Shown: piece after piece, positions 1-12,249 of the stretch
Numbering within the stretch: the stretch's first letter is position 1
Layout of the letters: each line of letters opens with the position of its first letter
NCBI GenBank assembly: GCA_010015655.1
Contig: ML976726.1
Span: 336,058-400,057 of the forward strand
From: Bimuria novae-zelandiae CBS 107.79
Taxonomy: Eukaryota > Ascomycota > Dothideomycetes > Pleosporales > Didymosphaeriaceae
Length of the DNA stretch: 64,000 nt
Direction: 5' to 3'
Program-made: the position numbers and the translations under genes
The notes under the pieces: generated by a model
Told to the model about the DNA's origin: nothing
The model's input: the letters and a program-made list of their open reading frames with translations, nothing else
Database searches by the model: none

Positions 1-109
1 ACGTACTAGAGACCTCGCCTACGGCCAATCTCCATCACTCAATCAATCAACTTCATCAACTATCAAGATCACACCATCTCAAAGTGACAGAATACCATTA
101 AATCTCACA
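1..109. repeat. End of a Copia-type LTR, cut by the window edge
   Basis: The last 30 bases (80-109) resemble the end of the solo LTR at 39308-39506: both read AAAGTGACAGAA, then ATTAAATCT, then a terminal CA. The stretch is GC-normal, whereas the sequence after 109 turns abruptly AT-rich and stop-rich. I read it as the inner end of an LTR retrotransposon inserted in the Pogo remnant that follows. Its other LTR and target duplication lie outside the window, so full element versus solo LTR cannot be decided. Confidence 0.5.
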
Positions 110-1065
110 CCAAGCTAGGCCTATGTCGTCGTTTAACTAGCTTATTAGAGATAATAAGATAAAGACCTTATGTTCTCCTGCCTTAATATCCTTTATTTAA
201 CTTAATTATATAGCTCCTTTTTTAGTTGCGTAGATAAGGCTTAGAGGCAGCGAGCTCCTATTAGCGTAGTAATAGGCTAAGAGTGTTAGGAACTCGCGTA
301 ATTTATTTTAAAGAGATACTTAAACCTCCTTCTTCTCTTATTAACGCTTACTAAATATCCTCTTACTTCTACCTATTAAGCTAATTAAGAAGCCCTTCTT
401 ATCCATATTATATATATCTTAAGCCTTAAAGTGATATTTAGTGATCTTTCGATGCAGTAGCTCGAAATAGAGATAGTATTTTAACTCAGAATTAGCCAGG
501 TGGCGAACACGATCTATGGCGGTGGTCTACTTTAAGATTATATAGATCTAGTGTCTAGTAATAAAGCGAGAAACCCATCGATCGCTTAGCTACTAATAGG
601 CTACTTTAAATAAGAAATTCCTAATTATCTCTCTCGTAGGAGGAAGGCCTCTCTCTATAAGCTTTATAATATATTGTATAAGCTCTAGCTCTTATTATTA
701 GTTAAGAGCTTATTAATTTAAGTATCTATCCTCCTAAGACGCTGTCACGCCTCTCTACCTTCGCCCTAGCGTTAAGCGGTTAACCTTATATTTCTTAGCA
801 ACTTCCCTTAACGTAAAGTGTTCTCCTAGATTACGCGATTTCAAATCTTTAATTGCATCGTTAATAGGTGCCATGGCTGTAGCGTTATAGTCTGTTGAAG
901 TTGTGGTGTTGAGACGCGGCTTGGTGTTCGGCGGGGCACGAGGTGTCTCCGGGCATGAGCTGTCCGTGCACGTTACTCTAGTTCGCGTCATGGATACCCT
1001 ATGATCGCGCTTGGGCGGTGGCTGCACGAAATGCAGGGTCGCCAGCACGTTGGAGTGCTGTAGAC
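110..1065 (-). pseudogene. pogo-1: RIP-mutated Pogo/Fot1-type transposase remnant
   Basis: On the minus strand an ATG at 874 opens a frame beginning MAPINDAIKDL and containing AKKYKVNRLTLGRR, the N-terminal helix-turn-helix typical of fungal Pogo/Fot1 (DDE_1) transposases. Further on, around 390-420, the frame reads IYNMDKKGF, the first catalytic block (normally MDEKGF) with Glu changed to Lys, a G-to-A change. The frame between is broken by many TAA/TAG codons. Only about 255 codons remain before the LTR end at 109 cuts it, roughly half of a normal transposase. The right end, near 1050-1065, is not resolved because its partner end is missing. Not functional. Confidence 0.65.
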
Positions 1066-1106
1066 CGTGTTATCCGAACGGTCAAGACTACCATACATAG
1101 ACAATG

Positions 1107-1251
1107 TGTGACGGTTTTAGGACATGAAGCTTGGGTCACCCGCGTACGTGCGGCCCGTGCATGTGATCCACGTGATCCACAGTATATAGCTCCATAGAGT
1201 AGCTTCTCAATCAAAAACAACGATTGCCTCAACACTCTTTTCGACGTCACA
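1107..1251. repeat. Solo Copia LTR, 145 bp, TSD CAATG
   Basis: The segment begins TGTGACGG and ends CGTCACA, and is flanked by CAATG on both sides (1102-1106 and 1252-1256). Its sequence matches the LTRs of copia-1 (6785-6925 and the split copy 11901-11984 plus 17370-17426). There is no internal region, so it is a solo LTR left by recombination between two LTRs. It is hardly mutated, unlike the copia-1 5' LTR. Confidence 0.92.
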
Positions 1252-1717
1252 CAATGCAATGACGGTGGATTGATCGCACCATGCTGCTGTCGGGATTTGA
1301 TAGATCTTGCGTCGTCCCGGCGTTTTCTTCTTTTTCTTTGGGGCCAGTCCACTGCGCTTGTATGGAACAATGCACCGTGTTTGCATGAAGGTTACAGGGG
1401 CGACTGGTCCTGGAAGTTCCAGTCCTTACGGTTACGTATCAATTCAAGCATGGTCTGGTTGCTTTTTGTGGCGCTGCAGCCCATGCGGCAGCATGCTTGC
1501 GAAGCACTGCAAAAATGCTCCGCGTTGTTGACAATTCTGCGCGGCGGCAGCCTTGTACCAGGACACATGTAGTATCTCTCGGATTTTATGATGCATTTAA
1601 CAGGACATTGATACATATTCTAGTGCCGAGCTGAGGAAAATGAACGTGCATAGGAAGCGTGGTGTTGTAAGTCTTTCGAGCTGCCGCAGGTGGTGTTTGC
1701 AAGGCGCACACCACTTA
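1252..1717. other. GC-normal spacer, no gene recognised
   Basis: After the solo LTR there are about 465 bases of ordinary composition up to the Pogo element. Short overlapping reading frames on both strands (for example 1270-1572 plus and 1392-1616 minus) have no recognisable motif and no sign of splicing. I see nothing else in it. Confidence 0.5.
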
Positions 1718-3853
1718 CCGTGTTTTATCAGATGACGCACGGGCATCACTTGGCGCACGATTTCCGAATGCCCACACCCACTGCTTTTGAGGCTGTAGAG
1801 CTCTATATAAGAGCTATTATCGCGAGATTTTCTAGTGGAGAGGTCTATAGAGCTTGAACAATTGATTGCTTATAATAATTTACATACGAAACCTTTGTGG
1901 GAGGCGTATATTTCTTGTGCGCGTGCTAGGGCCGGGTGTAGGCTCCTTATTAATAATAGAAGAGAAATCAACCTTAGTAATGTTAGGCGCTTTATATAGA
2001 CAAGACAGAGTAGTAGAAGCGATTAGCTAACGTCTTATACCCCTTTAGGATAATTATATATCTTTTTAGAGTTATTTTTTAGCCTTATGTATAATACGTG
2101 CTTCTTCACGCGCAGCAGCCTTGCTACGCTGCTCTTAGAGGCGGATTTCTTTAGCGGCAAGCCTTATACGCTTCCTTTTCTTAAGTATAGCTTATTTCTA
2201 TTCTTTCTGCTGCTTTCGTAGAGCAAGTTTCTCCTCCTTCTATTGTTGTTGCAACTGCTCGTCGGCATCCTTCTGCGCCTGCCTATCTCGGGCGTCTTAG
2301 ACTTTAGCAGGCGACTAGAGAATAGCGCCTCTATTATACTCTAGCGGTGCTTTAAGTAGTAAAGGCTTACCACGCTGTCGCCGCTTTCTCTTATTAATAA
2401 GAGCTTCTTTAAGGCAGTTATTTTCGTGCTAGAGAAGCTACTTCTATATAGCTATATAATAGATCGTCTAAGAGAGCTGCTGCAAGTGTTTAAAATAAGT
2501 ATTTTTAACAACCTCGCGCAGTAAGCGCTCTATCTTTCTTTAATCTAAAACGCTAAGTACTAATAAGCTACTTTTAGAGGACGATAGCCTCTCTGCTTCC
2601 GCCTTTTAAAACTTTTGTAACACTACCTCTGCGTTTAATGGTGAGAGGCTAGTGACCTTAAAGGACTTAATAATCGTCTTATATTTAAACGCTATATTTT
2701 AGGCGCGATAAAATATGCGGAAGAAGTCGCGCTTTATAATAGAGGTAAGGCCTTAATAGCTATACATAAAGTCTAAAAGCTCGGTGGAGTATGCGCTAGA
2801 GAGAGGCTTAAAGAGGTAAATATTAAGTGGCTAGAGAGTATAGGTAGCGTGAGGAGGAAAGATGGCTAGGAGAATTTAATTCTTATTATAATACTTAATA
2901 AATTCCATTATTATATAGGAGCCGTGGCTATTAAGGATAAGGAGACGCTAGGAGTAACGCGCCTTTGCCTTTATCTCGCGATTAAACACTTGTTTTAGCT
3001 ATTATATACCAATCTTGTTGTTTGTCTATCTACTAGCTAAGGAAGTAAAGAAACAGTTATACTCTTGTAAGTTAAAATCTTAAAGCTATAAGTCCTATAT
3101 ATTACTAAAAATAGCCTAGTAAATTAAGGTTAGCGTAAGAGCACTGCCGTTAGCGCAAATATATATAATTATTATTATCTACTCTTTATTACTATCTTAT
3201 ATAACTTACTTTACTCCGCTATCCTTATATTTTTGGCGGGAGAAGATGCGCTTTATCTTTAATAGTATCCTAATTAAGAAGCCTTTTTCGTCTATATTAT
3301 ATATATATTGCGGTTCTACGTTATACTGTTCGATCTTCTACGCTAAAAGCTTAAAGTAGAAGCTATATTTAAATGCTAAATTAGCTTCGTGCCGTGACGC
3401 GTCCATACTAGAGCTCTAATATAATATAAGGTTAATACGATATTAAGTAATAAAGTAATTAACTTAGCATTTTCTAGCAGTTCTTCTAGCTATTTCTAAG
3501 GCGAAATTCTATATTATTTATCTTATAGGCGATAGACCTTGTTAGTAAAAATTATTAATATAAGTTATAAGAGCTTTCTCTTACGTGGTGTTAAGGAGGC
3601 GTATATTATTAATTCGCTAAGCATGGGTGCCTTAAACCCCGTAGTGACGCTTTAACAGCGTTGTTCGATTATAACTATACTTTTTCGCAACTACAGTGTA
3701 ATTAGGTGTTTCTCCAGGATTCAGCGATTTCAGCGACTCTAACGCAGCCTCAATTGGGTCCATATTGGTGTAGTTATGAGAGGGTGAAGAAGTCGAAAAT
3801 TTGGCGGTGAGCGTGCGCCAAGTGATGGCTGTGCGTCATCTGATAAAACACGG
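1718..3853 (-). mobile_element. pogo-2: complete but dead Pogo/Fot1-type transposon
   Basis: Terminal inverted repeats of about 43 bp lie at 1718-1760 and 3811-3853. The first 23 bases, starting CCGTGTTTTATCAGATG, are identical, and the remainder differs at two or three positions. TA stands directly outside both ends, the target duplication of the Tc1/mariner-Pogo group. The interior is minus-strand transposase. The repeats and both subterminal parts are GC-normal while the coding centre is AT-rich, as expected if RIP acted mainly on the body. Length is 2136 bp, normal for a Fot1-type element. Confidence 0.85.
1860..3763 (-). pseudogene. pogo-2 transposase, RIP-inactivated
   Basis: The ATG at 3763 starts a frame beginning MDPIEAALESLKSL, with VVAKKYSYNRTTLLKRH as the DNA-binding helix-turn-helix. 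It stops after 43 codons at a TAA. Downstream in register, near 3280-3320, it reads NIYNIDEKGF, the first DDE block of the family with the catalytic Asp kept. The remaining frame is crowded with TAA and TAG codons. The boundary at 1860 is approximate. A transposase of some 500-600 residues would have filled the region. Confidence 0.75.
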
Positions 3854-4869
3854 TAGGACCCACACCAAAGCCACGCAAGCTCCACCAGCCGGTCGTTCCG
3901 CGTCACTCGGCCCCCACAACTCTGTTTTTCCAGTTCATATACCCAACACAGCCCGTACATAGGCCAAGACTCCGGTCGCAACCTGTGTGATCGCTGTAGT
4001 GCTTCATAGCTCACACCATGAATGGTGTTAGACTCCAACAACACGAGGACGGGCAGGATGCGCATCGGGACATTGCAGCCAGGTTCCACTTTAACCGCTG
4101 AGCCAGCGAGTCATTACGGGGACAAGCGACCCCTGTTCACGCATCTCTTTCGTTCATTGCATGCCTGGCTCGGCGCACTGTTTTAAGTACGACCGTTGAG
4201 CCAGCCAGCTGGGACCGTCCCATCGTATGACGCATATGTACACCTGGAGATCTCCAGCTAAGCTGCGCGACACTTCCACGATTGCGCGCCCATCTCGACC
4301 GTCCGTTCCCGACCCTACAACTTCACTTACAGCACCATTGCCAATAATTTTCTATTAAAGGGACGAGACCTCGATCTTATAATTGGGGTTAGTCAAGATT
4401 AGGGAGCGGGCGGGGTCCTGCAATCAAATTGATAAGGCTAGCAACTTCAGAGAAAAAGAGAGAGAATCTTTTGAGACACAAAGAGGCAAAAGGGACCGAG
4501 TTCTCCTCGGTAAGATCCAGTCGGCATCTGGCGACATCACAAGATTCGAATCCTAGGCTGGACGTGTATAGGCCTCTTGAGCCCAATCGGGAGGACCGCG
4601 CCGTACCAGAATTGCCACTGGGCCTCGCCGTACGCAAGAGGTTTTAGATTACGCCATCAATGCTCTAAGTGCATCTCGTCCGACTCCGGCCCAAGCAACA
4701 AGCTCGGTGGTTTCGATACCGCCCAAACCGCGTATGCAACACCTACGCTATCTGCAGAGGACTCATCGACCACATTTTGGGCAGGGTTGAGCCCTGAAAG
4801 ATTACTCTGCGTGTCGTATGGTCTGAGGCTGTTTACGTCGAAAGCATCCACCCTGCACTCGTTGTCAAC
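3854..4869. other. GC-normal upstream region of the Zn2Cys6 gene
   Basis: About 1 kb between pogo-2 and the regulator gene. Several short frames exist (4429-4647 and 4577-4918 plus; 4657-4962 minus) but none shows a family motif or runs on through a plausible splice. It probably holds the promoter and leader of the gene at 4870; I cannot point to a clear TATA box. Confidence 0.5.
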
Positions 4870-6665
4870 ATGCCACGAAGAACGCGAGCCTGTGCAACTT
4901 GCCGACAGAAACGCATAAAATGCGACGCCACAAGTGAGTGTTGCCGTTGTAGTAATAAACAATTGAAGGAACCACGTGACTAACGAGAGCGAACTACCGC
5001 ACAGTGCCTCATTGTCTTATGTGCCAGAAGTTCAACAGGAAATGTCCAGGCCCCACGGATGCGCCCCTTCTTTTTGTAGACACGTCGTCTTACCCATCTG
5101 GCAAGAAGCCTCGAGCTAAGAAATCCTCTGTACAAGCCACTTCTCTTGAAGTTGCTCAACGGTTCGATGATGGAAGAGGCATAGCCGTTGGGGTGGGAAA
5201 CCTGCCGGAAGAAATGGCGGACGTCTTGAGTGTGCATATTAGTCCGCGACATATGTGGGGTGAAAGATTCTTTCAAAATTTGGTCGCGTTCTTCTGTGCA
5301 GAGGGAAGGCACTCCCCAGGTGCTCCACGTCGAACCCCGAACTGGTTGTACGCCGTGCCTCGAATGGCTGCGACACCTCCCCAGTCTTTTACGCGGAGCC
5401 CATCGGTCGCACGCCGGAACGAGGCTTTAGATCTGGCGCTTCGAGCTACGACTGCGGCATTTAGTAGCTTGGAGATGAGAAACGATGCACTTCTACATCA
5501 TGCTTACGGTCTTTACGGCAGTAGCTTGCGCTTCCAAGGAAGAGTTTTGCAAGAGGGAGGGAACAAGGTTGGAGACTTGTACATGGTGATGACAAGTTTG
5601 ATACTGAGCTTATTCGAATCAGTGGTAGCCACTACCGGCGAGGGCTTTGCATCGCACAACATTGCTTGCGCTAAAATGATCGACGACGCGTTGGTACAGA
5701 CGACGAAGAACCAAGAACGTACCCGAGGAAACGGGGCAAATGGGCCAGGTCCCATAGTCGTAAACGTCTTCTTTCATATAAGAGTCCAGCTATGTTTCGT
5801 CTACCTTACAACGTCTGATCCTCGCATACGCAACGATACCGCGATGAAATCCGTTCTTCTGGAGGCTTGTGGCTGGGATAAAGAAAGGCTCCCTCTCAAC
5901 ATGCAAATAATCACGCCATTTGCAAGGCTTCTCGAGCTCCAGGCCCAAGCTGGTGAGGCATTGGCATTGCCGCCTACGGACCTTGCGAGGAAAAGAGCAG
6001 AATACATGAAGGCGAAAAAAGAGGTAGACCATATGTGGCACGAGTACGAACAGCAAAGTAAAGGCCAACAGCTGTGCTGGACGAGCCCTGGGACTGGACA
6101 CACCGATTTTAGAGACCCCTTCACGAGTCTCATATACGCTTATTTCAGCGCATGCTACATTCTGATCGATCTGCTGGCGCCCACATATGCGGTATTTGTA
6201 ATTGAGCCGACGGTAATACTGCCTTTCATGCCTTCGGTCCCAAGGTCAAATTCGATTTCACCTGCCTCTTCGTCATCCAGCCACACCATACAATCGTGGA
6301 CACCGACTCATCCAAGCACATCCGACATGTTTTCGTCCTCGGCTACCAAAAATGTGTTCCATGATCCATCATTTCCACCACCGGCTACTACCAATCACTT
6401 CGCGCTCATATTGTCCGTCTCGTGGTATTTGAGGCTTCGCGACACTGGCTTTGCGTATCTTCGACTGCACGCCCCGCTTTTCCTCGTGGCCATGTACGCA
6501 CCGAGTTTGAAGCAAAGGAGTGTTGCCAGGATGGTATTCGAGGACTGGAAAGTTGGCGCTTTGAGAGGTATCGGATGGCTGGCCATTTCGAAGCTGGACA
6601 AGTCAGGGAGGAATATAGGCAGGATCGAGCTTGAAGAGCAGCCAGCTTCTCATAGACATTCATAA
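4870..6665 (+). CDS. Zn(II)2Cys6 fungal transcription factor
   Basis: A predicted nuclear DNA-binding regulator of 574 residues in two exons: 4870-4933 and 5005-6665, with a 71-bp intron (GTGAGT donor, CACAG acceptor) splitting a codon. The start is fixed by the zinc cluster, which lies at the very N-terminus: C8, C11, C18, C25, C28, C35 (CX2CX6CX6CX2CX6C), with RQKRIKC between the second and third cysteines. The intron falls between the third and fourth cysteines, so the unspliced frame from 5005 lacks half the finger. The remaining ~530 residues are helical and resemble the Fungal_trans_2-type middle region of C6 regulators; that assignment is by general look only. Targets are unknown. The stop is 119 bp from the copia-1 insertion, so its 3' untranslated region may be shortened. 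Codons are clean, without RIP damage. Confidence 0.88.
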
Positions 6666-6784
6666 GTAGGAGTTCTTTCAATTCTATACATGCTGATTTT
6701 TGGCAGACAGCTGCCTGAGCCATGGACGATGGCTCTGGATGAAGCCCTTGAGACACGAAGTGGTTGAGCATATTACAAGCTCAA

Positions 6785-6925
6785 TGTGACGGTTCAGTAT
6801 AGAAGCATGGGCCACCCGCGTACGTGCGGCCCTGTGCACATGATCCACACTATATAGCTCTATAGAGTAGCTTCTTAATTAAAACAACGATTGCCTTAAC
6901 ACTTACACTCTTTTTTAATATTATA
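6785..6925 (+). repeat. copia-1 5' LTR
   Basis: It starts TGTGACGG and is 141 bp long, homologous to the solo LTR at 1107-1251. Its last ten bases are RIP-converted, while its first 100 bases are nearly intact. TSD CTCAA is at 6780-6784. Confidence 0.88.
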
Positions 6926-9900
6926 GTTATAAGCCTAGTTTGCACTTGCTAAGGCTGCTACTACTTACTTATAATTATTTATAATAATTTTATAATACCT
7001 GCTATATATAACTTATATAATAGCTATATAACTTTATAATAGTAATAGAATCTAATCTTATAATAACGCGTGTTATAGTAGTCCTTAATAAGCCTAAGGA
7101 CTAGTAGGCATAGATCTTTCTTTATAAGGATACCGCGCAGCAGCACGATCTATAGTAGTATTATAACCCTAACGTTATTATAGCTAACCTGCCTCTACTT
7201 ATAGAGCTTGTCGAGCCTATGCACACTAATATAAAGTTACTAAAGTACATAGTATAATATGCTAACGCTAACCTTAATAATACTAAATTTTAACGCTATT
7301 AATTTACGTATAATTAATATATAGAGTAATTTACTCGCTATCTTAAATAGAAGCAGGTATTTTAAAACTTAAATATAAATATTAGTACGATGGTCGCTAA
7401 GCGCTATATTTACTTACTATATAATAAGGATACGCTGTACGCGTAGCTTATCTTTCTTAAAATGGATTTTACGCTATTAATAGTAGTTTATTAATATAAC
7501 CTAATTAATTACTATAAGCGCTTATATGCCCTTGCTAAAGTTACGTAATTTAAAAAACTAGCTATAATTATAAATTAAAGTTATTAGCTAGTACGCTAAA
7601 ACTAATGTATTTAATGTAAAAAGTACGTGCGTATAAGAAGACTTTTTAATAATTATTAAAAATATTAACTTTAAATATACTACCCCTAAGCTAATTAAGC
7701 TATTTAAGTATAAAAATAATAATACGTAAATAGTTACGCTAAAGAACTATATCTTTATATACATAATATATATTTAATGAGTCTAACCTAGTTCCTAGAA
7801 GCTTAATAGTATAGCGGATAATCTTTAAGTAGCAAAAACATAGAATATTAATAAGGCTATAAGTTAAGCGCTAAGGAGCCTATATCTCTATAATAACAAA
7901 TACTAGTATAGTTCGTGCCACTATCTTAATAAAAACTTTTACTTATAACTAAGTAACTTTTAAGAAGATCCTACTACGCGCTAGCGTATTAATTAAGATT
8001 TATATAATAAATTTAGCCTACTTACGCGAATATAAAAGGTAGTAAATAAAATAAATAGGTTTTTTCTAAAAATAACACTAACTACTATAGCTATCTAACT
8101 TAATAATAAACGTCTACTAAGTAATAGCAGCTTAGCTTTTATAATAGGCTTATATAGTATAATAAATAAAGTCTTAACTACTCTAATTAATAACTACAAC
8201 GTAATCCTGCTAGATAAGTTAACTATTACTATAATTAATAATTATACTATAACTCTCTAAAACCAATAGATCCTTAACCTAGATTCTAATACCAACGTTA
8301 TTAATATAACTAATTAAGTAGGCTAGGAACAGGAGTGCGTTAAGAATACTAATATAACTATTAAAGTAAGTAAGTACTACTAGAAAATTAAAACCTAAAG
8401 TAAGATAACTCTTATAGTTAACACACTAATAAGCATAGTACTAACGCTAATTACTTATATTACTTTAGTACTTAGTTTTATTATAAGCGTAGTTAGTCTT
8501 AGACGCTATTATAATATTAGTATTTACTTTAACTTAAGTTAAGATACGCTATATAATAAACACGGCGTTATTACTTACTTAGAGTACTATAAAAGCTACT
8601 AGCTTATTAACGTAAATATTTCTTATACTCTTATAAATTTACCATTACTTATAATAATTATTTAAACTTGCTTATTAAAGGCACTAAAAACCTAAGAGAT
8701 TTCTTTAATATTAGTTTATAAAATTTAGGGCTATCTAAGGCGCAAGGTTATAAATTACCTAACTAATAATATTAAAGTAGTAAGAGTAATAGGCCTAGCT
8801 AATTAAGACTTTTATTAAATCTATATAGAATTAAAATTAATAAAGTAAGTCTCTTACTATACGCTAAAGGATGCCGTTTATCCCTTTTATTAAACTTAAT
8901 TAACTTTATCTAACTATAATAATAGAGAGAGTCTTATTATAATAGTAATAAGTAACGTACTTATACTATCTATTAACACTTAAGTTAGCATAAAGTAGAG
9001 TCCTTTTTAATATTGTTAAAGGCTTAGCTAGGCTACTAGCTGTAAAATACTATATAATAAATCTAGCGTTAGTATAATTATAACGTAATTACAATTAAGC
9101 TTAACGCTAAATATAGTATTATTAACTTTATAAAATGCCTTTACGCTAACCTAAGTATATACTTTAAGCTATACGCTTTAGATACTCTTATATAAAATAA
9201 GAGTGCTAAGATTACTAATAAGCTAATTATAATAAAGTCCCGCGCCTTACACCTCTAGGGTATTCTTTTAAAGTAATTAATAAAAAAGTTAATAAAGATA
9301 GTAGTATATCTATTTAATTAAATATTATTTAAAGTCCTTAATTAGCGTACGCTATATAAAATTATTTAGAGTAAAAAGCTTATAATAAGCTATTTTTAAC
9401 TAATTAGTTATCGCGCGTATATTCTTAATAAATATCTATTACGTGAAGTAAAGATAGTCTTACGCGCCCCAATTACCCATTTTGTAGGCTATAATAGCAC
9501 TAATATCTTTTAGATTTAGCTACTAATAACGGATTAAGTTATTCGCACGCGAGACGTGGTATTTAATATATTTATCTTTTATAAAGACTAAGATAGTTAT
9601 ATATATAACTTAATAATTAAGGATGTTATTAAGTTGCTTAAGGTCCCTAAGGCGTATAAGGATAACAATATATCTATTAAAGAACTTATAATAACACGTT
9701 AGCAATATCTCTATAACGAGGCTAAATCTATAGTAATACTAATACTAACGCCTGCCGTATAATTGTCTAAGCTATTAGTAGGGGGTGACACTAATAGACT
9801 ATTAACCTCTTAATATTAATTTACTTTTAATAACTTTATAAATATATTAGCTTCTTTTAACTAGATAATAAATTGTTCTATAGGATGCTACTACGCTTGC

Positions 9901-11888
9901 AACTTTTATTTTACGCCCTTATAATAAAAGGCTACTAATTAATTAGCTAACGAAATTAAAGAATATATATTTAACTAAGGAAGTAATAACGCTCTATAGC
10001 GTTAAAATGTAAATATTTTATAAAAGAATATGCTTAATATAAAGCGTGTTTAAAAGCTAATAAACCTAGGTAATCTATAAACTTACACTATTTAATTAGG
10101 AGCTTAAAACTTTACTAATTACTTATATAACTGTACTATAATAGCAATTGCTAGCAATAAAAAAGTAAATAATTTTTAAATTTATTAAAACTAGTTACTA
10201 CCTACTCTAAAATATATTAACTAATTAAAGTTATATTTATATAGCGCTAAGTTTATAAAAGCTATTAAGCGTAAGTATTAAAAGGCCTAGGGTAAAGACT
10301 GCTTTTATAAGACCTTGGTAATATATTAAACTACGTAGGCTAAAGGCGTTAAGGTAATCTTACTTATATAAGTATTTAAATATAAGTTTAATAAAGATAA
10401 TTATTTTTATAAGTATAACACTTAACTTATCGTACGCGGAGACCTATAAGAGTAGTTTAATAATACTTACGCTACTATTTTCGCGGCTTACACTTTTTAA
10501 AATAGTTATTATAGTTACTAACTATTTTAGCTTAGAGCTAAAATAATATAACGTACGTAATACTTTTCATAATTTAATGCTTAATTAAAAGCTATACGCT
10601 AAGACTTTTAGTATTTTTAAGGAAGTAAATAGTAACCTTCTAGAGATACTTCGCGCCATTTACGGCCTAAAGAATATACTACTTCTATAGTATAATACGT
10701 TTAAGCTATAGTTAAGCTACTAAGGCTTAAGCGCCTTAAAGGCTTTTTATATTTATATATTAATAATTAGCTTATCTTATTTATTTATATTAATAATATA
10801 ATAATGGCGTATTATCTAATAAACGCTTATCCTTATTAAGAATTCAAGAATAAGTTAAAGGACTAATTTAGACTTAAGGTAAAGACCTAGCCTAGTTTCT
10901 AGACGTTTAAGTCATTCGCGATTACTAGAAAAAGAAGATCTAGCTTATTTAAAATATATATATTAATAAGATTTGTAAAAAGTTTAGTATATAGCTAGTA
11001 GGTTATAGGAAGCCTACCTTTCTACTTAATCTTAACTCTCTTAATAAGTTAATTAAGGAGACTAACGTTTAACTTATAATGCTATATTAGGAGCTTAATA
11101 GCTACCTAGCCTATATTACTTACTAAATACGACCTAACGTTACTTGCAGCCACGTCGTCCTTACTTAGTATCTTACTAATCTAAGATAATTATATATTAT
11201 AGCTATATAACGCGTCTAGCGATACTTGCTTATAACTTAATACTATGCTATTAAAGGTTTCTATAATAACTTAATTATAGAGGTTATCTTTAATAATAAT
11301 AACTATTATAATTCTTTATTCTTTAGTGCGTCAGACGCCTTATACGTAGATAATATAAAAATACGTTAAAGCTTATAAGGATAATACTTTTTCCTTTATA
11401 AAATAATTATTAACTAGAAGACGACTATCTAGCATACTATTACTAAGTTTATTACTAAATTAAAGTTAATTTTAATCTCCTTTATTAGCTTATAGATAGC
11501 AAAGTAGCTTTACTTTTTTAATAGTATCTTATTAAACTTAGGCATAACGCCTACGATCTACTATAATAATTAATAAATAGTAAGAATTATTAATAAGGAT
11601 CTAGATTAGCTTTACATTAAAATTTAACACGTTAATATTTATTAGATACAGATTTAATAAAAAGCAAAGGCTTAATAACTTATTATTAAATAAATTTTTA
11701 TAAATAAGATAGCCACTAATAGGCTAACTAAAGTCCTTTTAACGGCTAAATATTAAGAGTTTATTTAATAGCTTTATTTTATTAATATCGCGTAACGCCT
11801 CTGGAGTAGCGTTCATAATAATAATAATTTTATATAGTTAGTTACCTAATTAAGCAAGATTTTAGCTTTAACTCTTAATTAATATAAA
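6926..11888 (+). pseudogene. copia-1 gag-pol, heavily RIP-mutated
   Basis: This is an AT-rich stretch with stops every few codons in all frames, yet Copia landmarks remain in order on the plus strand. An integrase C-terminal part reads TRDVVFN near 9550-9580. The reverse transcriptase catalytic block reads LFIYINNIIM near 10786-10815, where the family has YVDD. The RNase H end carries NLGITPTIYYNN and LTKVLLTAKYQEF around 11530-11760. The order integrase then reverse transcriptase is the Copia order. No protein can be made from it. Confidence 0.8.
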
Positions 11889-11984
11889 GCTAAGGGGGTG
11901 TGTGACGGTTCAGTATAGAAGCATGGGCCACCCGCGTACGTGCGGCCCTGTGCACGTGATCCACACTATATAGCTCCATAGAGT

Positions 11985-12232
11985 TGTTAGATTAAAGGGT
12001 GTTTTTAATAAGAGGGAAAAGTAATTAATTCTTGTGTTGTGTCTTTATAAGAATGTAAGGCTCTTTTATTCTTACGTCTCACGTTAAGACGCTAATCTAT
12101 TTCCGTTAAGTAAGGAGAGTCGCCCTTTGTCCTGCCTAGAATCGTGCGGATGAACCGGACTGCTAGCAAAGTCTCTTTATGTAGGGTTGCGCCAGCTACC
12201 TTCGTGTGTGCAAAGGGCTATGTAATTGGACA
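11985..12232 (-). repeat. copia-2 3' LTR (left copy)
   Basis: 248 bp, aligned base for base with 17117-17364; differences are mostly C/T and G/A. Flanked on the left by the duplicated AGAGT. Confidence 0.9.
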
Positions 12233-12249
12233 CACCCCCTTAGCTTAGG

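Noticed and set aside
1270..1616. Overlapping 74-100 codon frames on both strands
   Set aside because: No motif and no codon pattern; typical chance frames in GC-normal DNA.
6926..11888. AT-rich block as mitochondrial insert, centromere core or bacterial DNA
   Set aside because: Copia motifs in order, paired LTRs and C-to-T/G-to-A differences between LTRs show a RIP-mutated retrotransposon.
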